Source: an uncultured Rhodospirillales bacterium
GTDB lineage: Bacteria > Pseudomonadota > Alphaproteobacteria > Azospirillales > Azospirillaceae
Direction: 5' to 3'
DNA length: 64,000 nt
Assembly (NCBI GenBank): GCA_903927615.1
Contig: CAIYNU010000047.1
Coordinates: forward strand, 1 to 64,000
Of this stretch, positions 44,609 to 52,559 are shown piece by piece. The position numbers were made by a program, and so were the translations under genes. Each line of letters starts with the position of its first letter. The first letter of the stretch is position 1. The notes under the pieces were generated by a model. It was given only the letters and a program-made list of their open reading frames with translations, ran no database searches and was not told the DNA's origin.

Positions 44609-44746
44609 CCAGGAGGCAAGCCTCCTGGCGAGTACGGGGCAAAGCTGCTTCCGCGACCAGGGCGTTGCCCTGGACCCACCACCAAAGGCCGTCGGCCTTT
44701 GGAAACCATGACTTTTACCGTGCAATTGAGTTGACGTGACCCATCA
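44609..44746 (-). repeat. Dispersed hairpin element, copy C
   Basis: Read on the minus strand it begins at the TGA stop of the PCuAC-like gene (44746-44744), TGATGGGTCACGTCAACTCA, homologous to TAGTGGGCCACGTCAGCTAA of copies A and B. It then has TTGCACGGTAAAAGTCATGG, the CCAAAGGCC...GGCCTTTGG palindrome (44682-44702), CCACC linker, and CCAGGGC-GTT-GCCCTGG (44657-44673). The far end has another stem, CCAGGAGGC-AA-GCCTCCTGG (44609-44628), just after the ribF stop. It therefore fills the gap between two convergent genes and could terminate both. Confidence 0.85.
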
Positions 44747-45214
44747 GTCTTCGCCCGGCGGCGGCGCCATGGCGCCGGCATCGGTCACTTCCGCGGTAAT
44801 GTCCACCATACCGCCCCGTTCGAAGGTGAGCGTCAACGGCAAGGTGGAACCGGCCACCAGCGGTGCCTTGAGCCCGATCAGAGTCAGGTACAGTCCGCCC
44901 GGTTGCAGCATCACGTCGGTGCCGGGGGGCAGGTCGATGACACCGACCTTCCGGTTGGTGATTTCATCGGGACCGACCACCGTATTGCGCAATTCCACCT
45001 GTTGGGCCACCGGTGCCGAGGCCCGCAGCAACCGGTCGGCAATATCGCCGGTGTTATCGAGCTTCATAAACACCGTCGCCGTGGTCTCGCCCGCGGCCGT
45101 CGCCCGCACCCACGGCTGGATGATCTCGACATCATAAGCGCGAAAATCGTCGGCCCATGCTGTCGATCCCAGCGCCGGCAACAGCAATCCGGCCACGAGC
45201 ACGGTGAACCGCAT
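44744..45214 (-). CDS. PCu(A)C-fold periplasmic protein lacking the copper ligands
   Basis: A 156-aa protein from ATG 45214 with a signal peptide (MRFTVLVAGLLLPALGSTAWA) and the copper-chaperone fold: IQPWVRATAAGETTATVFMKLDNTGD, ADRLLRASAPVAQQVEL, LQPGGLYLTLIGLKAPLVAGSTLPLTLTFERGG. In characterised family members a His after VEL and Met residues about ten positions on (MxM) bind copper. Here those positions read VELRNTVV and EITNRKV, so the usual ligands are absent. The protein may bind another ligand or use another site. Its stop codon is the first triplet of element copy C. Confidence 0.8.
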   Translation of the reverse strand: MRFTVLVAGLLLPALGSTAWADDFRAYDVEIIQPWVRATAAGETTATVFMKLDNTGDIADRLLRASAPVAQQVELRNTVVGPDEITNRKVGVIDLPPGTDVMLQPGGLYLTLIGLKAPLVAGSTLPLTLTFERGGMVDITAEVTDAGAMAPPPGED

Positions 45215-45288
45215 GAGACCACTCCCCCAAGACACCATCGGTTGGGATCGACCCGCACCGGCCGACGCCGGCACGGGCCGCCCCGCTC

Positions 45289-46329
<1,041 letters not shown>

Positions 46330-46395
46330 TCACGCAGAGCCTTCGGCGACCGGCGGCAGTGCCCCCGGACCTCGACAGACCCCATCCCGTTTCCT

Positions 46396-46914
46396 TCAAA
46401 ACCCGGCCGCTCCGCGGGAAATGGCCACCACGCCGGTGCGGCTGATCTCGACCAGTCCAAGCTCGCTCATTAAGCCGATAAAGTCACCAAGGTCCTCGGC
46501 GGTGCCGGTCAGTTCGAAGATGAACGACGACAGCGTGGCGTCCACCACCCTGGCGTTGAAAATTCCGGCAATCCGCATCGCCTCGTTCCGACGTTCGCCG
46601 GTTCCGGCCACCTTGACCAGGGCCAGTTCGCGCTCGATGCACGGGCCATCGTCGGTCAGGTCGCGCACCCGATGCACCGGCACCAACCGCTCCAACTGGG
46701 CCTTGATCTGCTCGACGATCATCCGGGTGCCCGACGTCACGACGGTAATGCGCGACAGGTTGTTTTCCTTGTCGACCTCGGAAACCGTCAGACTCTCGAT
46801 ATTGTAGCCCCGCCCCGAAAACAGCCCGATCACGCGCGCCAGCACGCCGGGCTCGTTGTCCACCAGCACCGCAATGGTGTGCTTCTCAATCTTGTTGGTC
46901 AGGTCATTGGGCAT
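46396..46914 (-). CDS. ilvH: Acetolactate synthase small (regulatory) subunit
   Basis: A 172-aa regulatory subunit that binds valine for feedback inhibition and activates IlvB. The N-terminal ACT domain is HTIAVLVDNEPGVLARVIGLFSGRGYNIESLTV, followed by RITVVTSG and the C-terminal IlvN-type domain (VRDLTDDGPCIERELALVKV, IFNARVVDATLSSFIFELTG). Its start overlaps the stop of the small unknown gene by 11 bp, implying coupled translation within the operon. Confidence 0.95.
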   Translation of the reverse strand: MPNDLTNKIEKHTIAVLVDNEPGVLARVIGLFSGRGYNIESLTVSEVDKENNLSRITVVTSGTRMIVEQIKAQLERLVPVHRVRDLTDDGPCIERELALVKVAGTGERRNEAMRIAGIFNARVVDATLSSFIFELTGTAEDLGDFIGLMSELGLVEISRTGVVAISRGAAGF

Positions 46915-47278
46915 GAGTCACGTCTTCTTTCATCAATGCGGCAACACGCTGTTTCAGTCCGGAGACGGCCGACCGCACAGCCTCGAACAAACGGCTCACC
47001 ACCAGTTCGTTCTCGATCTCCTGAATGCTATCCCCATCGGGGTCATGAAGCTCCAACATGACTTTAACGTTTGAACAATATTCCGGATCGGAGTCGCCGC
47101 CGGCATACCCATCCCTTGCCTCAACCCGGTAGAGCAGATACGTCGTATCCGCCCAGCGGGCACTATATACAGCCGAACGCAGGCGTCCCGGCACCGACAA
47201 CGTCAGGCGTCCCGGCACCCGCTCCTTGGCCCAGACCAAACGGCCATCACGATCGGCCCGGCCTGCCGGCGACGCCAC
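46904..47278 (-). CDS. Unknown small protein inserted between ilvB and ilvH
   Basis: A 124-aa frame from GTG 47278, 15 bp after the ilvB stop, ending inside ilvH. The N-terminal part has two copies of a VPGRL-type segment (VPGRLTLSVPGRL, from a 16-bp direct repeat). The middle (SARWADTTYLLYRVEARDGYAGG) looks beta-rich and the C-terminus (IENELVVSRLFEAVRSAVSGLKQRVAAL) helical. No family recognised. Usually ilvB and ilvH are adjacent; this gene separates them yet stays tightly packed. No strong ribosome site is seen, so the start is uncertain. Confidence 0.5.
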   Translation of the reverse strand: MASPAGRADRDGRLVWAKERVPGRLTLSVPGRLRSAVYSARWADTTYLLYRVEARDGYAGGDSDPEYCSNVKVMLELHDPDGDSIQEIENELVVSRLFEAVRSAVSGLKQRVAALMKEDVTHAQ

Positions 47279-47293
47279 AGCACCACCCCACTC

Positions 47294-49054
47294 TTACACC
47301 AGCACCATCCCGTCCTCGGGCGTCGCCTCCTCGGTCCGGTCGGCGGGACCAAGCAGCATCTCGTTGTGAGCCCGACCGCCGGGGATCATCGGGAAACAGT
47401 TCTCGGTGGGATCCACCGCCACGTCGACGATGACCGGCCTCCGAATCGCGATCATCTCGCGAATCACGCCATCCAGTTCCGAAACCTTGCTCGCGCGGAG
47501 ACCGACCGCGCCGAACGCTTCGGCCAGCTTGATGAAGTCGGGAAGGCTGGTGAGCTGGCTTTCGGAATAGCGCGACCCGTGCAGCAATTCCTGCCACTGC
47601 CGGACCATGCCCATATACTGATTGTTCAGGATGAACACCTTGACCGGCGCCCCGTATTGGACCGCCGTCGACATCTCCTGGATGTTCATCATGATCGACG
47701 ATTCGCCGGCCACATCCACCACCAGCGATTCGGGATGGGCGATCTGGACGCCGATCGCCGCCGGCAGCCCGTAGCCCATGGTCCCCAGCCCGCCCGAGGT
47801 CAGCCAGCGGTTGGGCTGCTCGAACGGCAGAAACTGGGCCGCCCACATCTGGTGCTGACCAACTTCGGTGGTGATGTAGTGATCAACGCCGCGAATCGCC
47901 TCGCGCAACCGCTCCAACGCGTATTGGGGTTTGATGATCCTGTCGGTTTTCTGATAGCGCAGGCAATCGCGCTTGCGCCAGGTGTTGATCTGGGACCACC
48001 AGTCCCCCAGCGCCGCCTGATCGGGCCGCTTCTGCCGGGCCTTCCACAGCCGGATCATGTCTTCCAGAACATGGGCGGCGTCACCGATCACGGCCACGTC
48101 CACCCGGACATTCTTGTTGATCGAGCTGGGATCGATGTCGATGTGGATTTTCTTTGAGCCCGGCGCAAAATCCGCAATTTTTCCGGTCACCCGATCGTCA
48201 AAGCGCGCGCCGACCGCGATCATCACGTCGCAGCCATGCATGGCCAGATTGGCCTCATAGGTGCCGTGCATGCCCAGCATGCCAAGGAACTGGGGATCGC
48301 TGGCCGGGAAGGTGCCAAGCCCCATCAAGGTATTGGTGCAGGGATAGCCGGTCATGCGCACGAAGGCGGTCAGCAGCTTGGACGCCAACGGCCCGGAATT
48401 GACCACACCGCCGCCCACATAAAAAACCGGCCGTTTGGCGCCGGCGATCAGATCGATCGCTTCTTCAACCCGTGCCAGATCCGGTTTGACCTGGGGCCGA
48501 TAGGTCTTGTGGCGCACCTCGTGGGGCGCGACATAGGCGCCTTCATTGAACTGCACGTCTTTAGGAATATCGATCAGGACCGGGCCGGGCCGACCCGAGC
48601 GGGCGACAAAGAACGCCTCGTGCAGCGTCCGCGCCAGATTCGCCACGTCCTTGACCAGATAATTGTGCTTTGTGCAGGACCGCGTAATGCCGGTGGTATC
48701 AGCCTCCTGAAAGGCATCGTTGCCGATCAGGTGAGTCGGCACCTGTCCCGAAATACAGATCAGCGGGATGCTGTCCAGCAGCGCGTCGGTCAGCCCCGTG
48801 ACGGCGTTGGTCGCCCCGGGTCCCGACGTCACCAGCACGCAGCCGACCTTGCCGGTGGACCGGGCGTACCCCTCGGCAGCATGAACCGCCGCCTGTTCAT
48901 GACGAACCAGGATGTGACGGAGATCATTCTGTTTGAAGAGGGCGTCATAGATCGGCAGGACCGCACCGCCGGGATAGCCAAAGATAACCTCGACCCCCTG
49001 ATCCTTCAGAGCCTTGAGGATGATTTCGGCTCCGCTCAACAACTGTTCGGCCAT
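47294..49054 (-). CDS. ilvB: Acetolactate synthase large (catalytic) subunit
   Basis: A thiamine-diphosphate enzyme, condensing pyruvate to acetolactate (or with 2-ketobutyrate) in branched-chain amino acid synthesis. 586 aa from ATG 49054 (a TTG at 49063 is possible). The catalytic Glu lies in LVRHEQAAVHAAEGYAR. The pyruvate/FAD domains are complete, and the ThDP-binding region reads LVVDVAGESSIMMNIQEMSTAVQYG...ILNNQYMGMV. In the usual GDGSF/GDASF position it has GESSIMMN, a Gly-Glu-Ser variant. First gene of the ilv operon on the minus strand. Confidence 0.94.
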   Translation of the reverse strand: MAEQLLSGAEIILKALKDQGVEVIFGYPGGAVLPIYDALFKQNDLRHILVRHEQAAVHAAEGYARSTGKVGCVLVTSGPGATNAVTGLTDALLDSIPLICISGQVPTHLIGNDAFQEADTTGITRSCTKHNYLVKDVANLARTLHEAFFVARSGRPGPVLIDIPKDVQFNEGAYVAPHEVRHKTYRPQVKPDLARVEEAIDLIAGAKRPVFYVGGGVVNSGPLASKLLTAFVRMTGYPCTNTLMGLGTFPASDPQFLGMLGMHGTYEANLAMHGCDVMIAVGARFDDRVTGKIADFAPGSKKIHIDIDPSSINKNVRVDVAVIGDAAHVLEDMIRLWKARQKRPDQAALGDWWSQINTWRKRDCLRYQKTDRIIKPQYALERLREAIRGVDHYITTEVGQHQMWAAQFLPFEQPNRWLTSGGLGTMGYGLPAAIGVQIAHPESLVVDVAGESSIMMNIQEMSTAVQYGAPVKVFILNNQYMGMVRQWQELLHGSRYSESQLTSLPDFIKLAEAFGAVGLRASKVSELDGVIREMIAIRRPVIVDVAVDPTENCFPMIPGGRAHNEMLLGPADRTEEATPEDGMVLV

Positions 49055-49296
49055 GATCGTCAACCTTCGTGCTACCCGATAACTGCCACAGGCCCACTGA
49101 TCTTCCCATCGACTCCGGGGACCGGGCTACCGCCCCCGACCCGGACCGCCGCCGCCATGCAACCATGGCTTCGCCGCGGGCGCCATTCGCTCGCCGGACC
49201 GGGCGGCGAAAACTAGTCGTCTTCGCCCCCGAGGTCAAACCAATTTCGTGAATTTCAGAAAAGAAATCCAGCGTGTTCGTTTCCAAATGTTGCGCG
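49055..49296. other. Leader region of the ilv operon
   Basis: About 240 bp upstream of ilvB. It should hold its promoter. I see no leader peptide with runs of Leu/Val/Ile codons followed by a terminator, so classical attenuation is not supported. Confidence 0.4.
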
Positions 49297-49617
49297 TCAC
49301 CGTGACGGCTCCAGGGGCGGCGGGGCGGGAGACGGAGACTCCGGTTCGCCCGGCGGGTCCATCGACGGAAACGCCAGGACCGTGACGGGCGCCCCGGCGT
49401 ATGGCCCACCCGGTTGATTCGACGCCCACGGCGCCAGACGGGACTGCACCTGCCGGTCGATCGCCTGCCCGATGGCCTGGCTTTGAACCCTGGCGATGTC
49501 GGCGGCGGCCGGGCCGCCGGCCGCCGCCGGGCCGACGCCGGCTATCGCAACAACGACCAGTGACACCGACACCACCCCGGCGACCATAAAGGCCCGCCGC
49601 TCACCCGTACCTGTCAT
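49297..49617 (-). CDS. Small exported protein, proline-rich C-terminus
   Basis: A 106-aa protein with a short charged start, then VAGVVSVSLVVVAIAGVGPAAAGGPAA (signal peptide or anchor). A helical segment ADIARVQSQAIGQAIDRQVQSRL and a Pro/Ser-rich tail (EPESPSPAPPPLEPSR) follow. Starts at ATG 49617, overlapping the stop of the upstream small gene as ATGA. Unknown function, probably periplasmic or membrane-attached. Confidence 0.6.
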   Translation of the reverse strand: MTGTGERRAFMVAGVVSVSLVVVAIAGVGPAAAGGPAAADIARVQSQAIGQAIDRQVQSRLAPWASNQPGGPYAGAPVTVLAFPSMDPPGEPESPSPAPPPLEPSR

Positions 49618-49850
49618 CGAACCGGCTCCTCAGGTTTCACAGCCCTGGCCTCCCGCGGCGGATGATGGGCCCCAAGCCCCGGACGGAAAGGGTAACGTCC
49701 CGGATTCAAGATGGTCTGCGCCCCCGGCCCGGTCATCCTGTGGCACCGTGCCGCAGGCCACCCCGCCGTTTCGATCCAATCCGACACCAACTCTTTGCCG
49801 CTCATGATCACGGCGCCAAAAGAGTGCCGTCGAATCTTCCGTCCGCGCAT
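49614..49850 (-). CDS. Small unknown protein coupled to the exported protein
   Basis: A 78-aa frame from ATG 49850 (AAAGGCAGG upstream). Its TGA overlaps the next ATG. Sequence includes MSGKELVSDWIETAGWPAA and a basic, Pro-rich C-terminus. No family recognised. The overlap and ribosome site support it; homology does not. Confidence 0.45.
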   Translation of the reverse strand: MRGRKIRRHSFGAVIMSGKELVSDWIETAGWPAARCHRMTGPGAQTILNPGRYPFRPGLGAHHPPREARAVKPEEPVR

Positions 49851-49908
49851 CCTGCCTTTGGTTGCATCTTAGAGCGTTTTCGCCTACCATGACCTATCGT
49901 ATAGATTT

Positions 49909-49992
49909 GAATCCCTCTATCTTCCGGTCTCCTGATCTGGTACGGTCAACGAACTCAGGTACAGCATATTGCGAGCTTAACCCGGCGGACTC
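49909..49992 (+). promoter_or_regulatory. Two GANTC (CcrM) sites upstream of gcrA
   Basis: GAATC (49909-49913) and GACTC (49988-49992) lie 180 and 100 bp before the gcrA start. In Caulobacter the gcrA promoter is sensitive to CcrM methylation state and to DnaA/CtrA. Conserved placement here suggests similar cell-cycle control, though GANTC is a frequent pentamer. Confidence 0.45.
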
Positions 49993-50093
49993 ATTGTGTC
50001 CCGCTCTTTAGGCGCAGCATCGGCCCGGCACCGAGTGGACAAACCGAGAAGAGGGGGACGTTTGTCAACATATTATCTGCGTGGAGACAACCT

Positions 50094-50483
50094 ATGAGTT
50101 GGACGGACGAGCGAATTGAACAACTCAAGACCCTGTGGGGACAGGGCATGAGCGCCAGCGAAATTGCCGACACGTTGGGTGACGTAAGCCGCAACGCCGT
50201 CATCGGCAAGGCGCATCGACTGGGTCTTTCGGGTCGTCCCTCGCCCATTAAAAAGAAAGCCACACGCGGCGCAACGATTTTGGCCCTGACCGAGCGCATG
50301 TGCAAATGGCCGGTCGGCGACCCCAAGCATCAGGATTTCCATTTTTGCGGGCGTCCGGCACAACTCGGGATGCCCTATTGCGCGGACCACGCCGCCATCG
50401 CTTACCAACCCGCCTCCAAAAAGCGTCCCGAAGAACGCAAAGTGGCCAGCCCCCCCGATGACCGCAAGGTCGGTACCGGCTGA
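50094..50483 (+). CDS. gcrA: Cell-cycle regulator GcrA
   Basis: A DNA- and sigma-70-binding regulator of cell-cycle genes at methylated GANTC sites. 129 aa, shorter than Caulobacter GcrA. The N-terminal helix-turn-helix is MSWTDERIEQLKTLWGQGMSASEIADTLGD with SRNAVIGKAHRLGLSGRPSP, the family hallmark. The C-terminal sigma-interacting domain is CKWPVGDPKHQDFHFCGRPAQLGMPYCADHAAIAYQP with its conserved Cys/His set. A GGAG precedes ATG 50094. Restricted to alphaproteobacteria. Confidence 0.97.
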   Translation: MSWTDERIEQLKTLWGQGMSASEIADTLGDVSRNAVIGKAHRLGLSGRPSPIKKKATRGATILALTERMCKWPVGDPKHQDFHFCGRPAQLGMPYCADHAAIAYQPASKKRPEERKVASPPDDRKVGTG

Positions 50484-50787
50484 CCCCCCAACCGGCTCCC
50501 CCTCCCCCACAACCGGCTAACGCCTGTGATATGACGGGCAACGACCGTTAAAGGATGAGGCCGAGCGGTGTCGGGGCACTTTTGCGGTCCCCGACCGCGG
50601 GCTTGTGACCCGGAGGGGCTCGCGACCGTGAAAAGCCTCTGTCGGCCGGGGGCTTGCGTGTGTCCAGGCCATTCCGACCCACCGAGCCGCTTGCATCAAG
50701 ACCCAGACCCACCTTACCTTGTCGCCCCCACCGCTGAAAAGAAATGGCTGGTCGCGCGGAAACGGACCGGTGCGAGGAGAATGATTG
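50484..50787. other. Intergenic region downstream of gcrA
   Basis: About 300 bp. It contains a hairpin with arms GTCGGGG (50570-50576) and CCCCGAC (50589-50595) around a 12-nt loop, and repeated ACCGGCT near 50464-50518. The 3' end holds a GAGGAGA ribosome site for the next gene. No gene seen. Confidence 0.4.
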
Positions 50788-51240
50788 ATGTTCGATTGGC
50801 TCAAGGACCTTTTCGATCATAAAAAAAAATCCGCCCCGAAAAAGCCTTCCGGCCCGACTGCTTGCGGCCAGATCAAAGTCGACAGCCGCGACTACCCGTT
50901 GATCAACATTACACCCAAAGCGTTTGTCGCCGGCGACGCGGACGATAATTTAATTAAAGATCAGAACTTGTCGATCTCGGTCGTCGTCGATGACAGTTGC
51001 GGCAAGTTCACATTTAATTGCCGCTGCACCATCGTCAGAATCGACAGCAACCGCCGTTTTGCCGGCGCTTTTGCCCTGCTGCCGCCGGAAGTCGAGCAGG
51101 TTTTAAATCAATACACAAAAAACCGCGCCGCCCAAGAGGCCCGGCAGGCACAACAAGCCCAACGGATCCAGGCCGCCCGGAAAGCCCAAGACGCCAAGGG
51201 AAACAAAGGAAGCAAAGGGAGCAAAGGGAAACGGAGCTGA
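50788..51240 (+). CDS. Small protein with beta-barrel (PilZ-like?) core and Lys-rich tail
   Basis: A 150-aa protein from ATG 50788. A short amphipathic start (MFDWLKDLFDHKKK) precedes a beta-rich core: YPLINITPKAFVAGDADDNLIKDQNLSISVVVDDSCGKFTFNCRCTIVRIDSNRRFAGAFALLPPEVEQVLNQY. The strand pattern recalls PilZ domains, but the RxxxR and D/NxSxxG c-di-GMP motifs are not evident, so this is tentative. The C-terminus is Gln/Ala/Lys-rich and ends with repeated GNKGSKGSKGK. Monocistronic. Confidence 0.6.
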   Translation: MFDWLKDLFDHKKKSAPKKPSGPTACGQIKVDSRDYPLINITPKAFVAGDADDNLIKDQNLSISVVVDDSCGKFTFNCRCTIVRIDSNRRFAGAFALLPPEVEQVLNQYTKNRAAQEARQAQQAQRIQAARKAQDAKGNKGSKGSKGKRS

Positions 51241-51258
51241 TCTCAAGGCCCCTGAACA

Positions 51259-52554
51259 TCAGGTTCGGATCAGGCCGGAGAGTGGCGCCGCCCCGGCACT
51301 ATCCGGAAAGACGACGGCATCCATGGCGGCAGCCGGTACCCCCAAATGGTCGCGCAACACGCCTTTGATCGCGGCTCGCAGGTCCAGCGTCGGCATCAGA
51401 TCGCGCCCTTCGAACAGAGCCGGCCGGGCCAGACCGGGCCATTCGGTGATCACCCGACCGCCGGCGACGGCACCGCCAACCAGGAAGGCGCAGCCACCGG
51501 TTCCGTGATCGGTGCCGCCGGTGCCGTTGGCGGCGACGGTGCGACCGAACTCGGTGACGACCACCACCACGGTCTGACGCCAGACCGCCGGCGTCAACGT
51601 CCGGGCCAGGGTGGCCAGACCCGACGCCAACGGCCGAAGGGCCTCGGCCAGCCGCCCCGTGACCGTCCCCTGCCCGGCATGGGTGTCCCAACCGCCCAGT
51701 TCCATCACCGCCACCCGCGGACCGGTCTCGGGGTTGAGAAACTGGGCCAGGGTCGCGGCCAGGCCCGGGAAACCGCCGCCCTGGGGCTGTGTCGGAACCA
51801 TTCCCGGTGGCGAGACCGGGGCCGGAGCGACCGCCAGCGCGGCATCGGCGAACCGTTGGCTGCGCAGTCCCTCGTCGAGGGCCGGCGCCAGCAGCGGATC
51901 GCCCTGGTAAAGCTGAACCAGACGTTGCATCAGGTCGGCGCTGGGTTCGGGCAGCGCCGCCGGCGCCCACGAGCCGACCGGCACCGCACCCCGCAGCACC
52001 CGCGGGACCGTCTGGCCCATGGCCAGACCCAGCCGGCTTTGGGCAAACCACCGGTTGAGCGGTAACGCCCCAAGAGCGCGATTCAGCCAGCCGCTATCGC
52101 CGGCATCACCAACCGGCGGGGCCGCCGGAGGGGCGACGGCCAAGCCATCCTCCAACCGGTCCTGACCGTCGAAATGGGAGCGACCGCGGTAGGGACCCGC
52201 CACCGCATGGATCACGGCCAATTCGCCGTTCCGGTACCAGTCATAAAGCGGCGCCAACGCCGGATGCAGACCATAGTGCCCGCCCAAATCCAACACACCG
52301 CCTTCGCTCCCCGGTTCCGCCAGAGCCAGGGGGCCACGCTGTTGCCGATAGTCGGGGTCGCCGTAAGGCGCCACCGCCGCCAGGCCATCCAGGGCACCGC
52401 GCAGAATCACCACCACCAACCGCCGGGTCGTGGGCGCCGCGGCCAGGGCCACCGCCACCGGACCAAAGCCCCGGGTTGCCAGGGCCACCGTCACGGGCAG
52501 GCCGACCAAGAGCTGACGTCTGGTCACCCCACACCGAGTCAAACGGGAAAACAT
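51259..52554 (-). CDS. DUF1501 family secreted protein (sulfatase-like fold)
   Basis: A 431-aa protein from ATG 52554, preceded by AGGTAAGG. N-terminus MFSRLTRCGVTRRQLLVGLPVTVALATRG has a twin-arginine-like RRQLL and hydrophobic core, suggesting Tat export. Core features are LVVVILRGALDGLAAVAPYGDPDY, GLHPALAPLYDWYRNGELAVIHAVAGPYRGRSHFDGQDRLEDG, VAVMELGGWDTHAGQ, VVVVTEFGRTVAANGTGGTDHGTGG. These match the family with alkaline-phosphatase-like metal residues (Asp/His). It follows DUF1800 by 5 bp, the usual pairing. Substrate unknown. Confidence 0.88.
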   Translation of the reverse strand: MFSRLTRCGVTRRQLLVGLPVTVALATRGFGPVAVALAAAPTTRRLVVVILRGALDGLAAVAPYGDPDYRQQRGPLALAEPGSEGGVLDLGGHYGLHPALAPLYDWYRNGELAVIHAVAGPYRGRSHFDGQDRLEDGLAVAPPAAPPVGDAGDSGWLNRALGALPLNRWFAQSRLGLAMGQTVPRVLRGAVPVGSWAPAALPEPSADLMQRLVQLYQGDPLLAPALDEGLRSQRFADAALAVAPAPVSPPGMVPTQPQGGGFPGLAATLAQFLNPETGPRVAVMELGGWDTHAGQGTVTGRLAEALRPLASGLATLARTLTPAVWRQTVVVVVTEFGRTVAANGTGGTDHGTGGCAFLVGGAVAGGRVITEWPGLARPALFEGRDLMPTLDLRAAIKGVLRDHLGVPAAAMDAVVFPDSAGAAPLSGLIRT

Positions 52555-52559
52555 CGACC

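Noticed and set aside
49055-49296. Leader-peptide attenuator upstream of ilvB
   Set aside because: No short frame with branched-chain codon runs and no alternative hairpins with a T-run were found.
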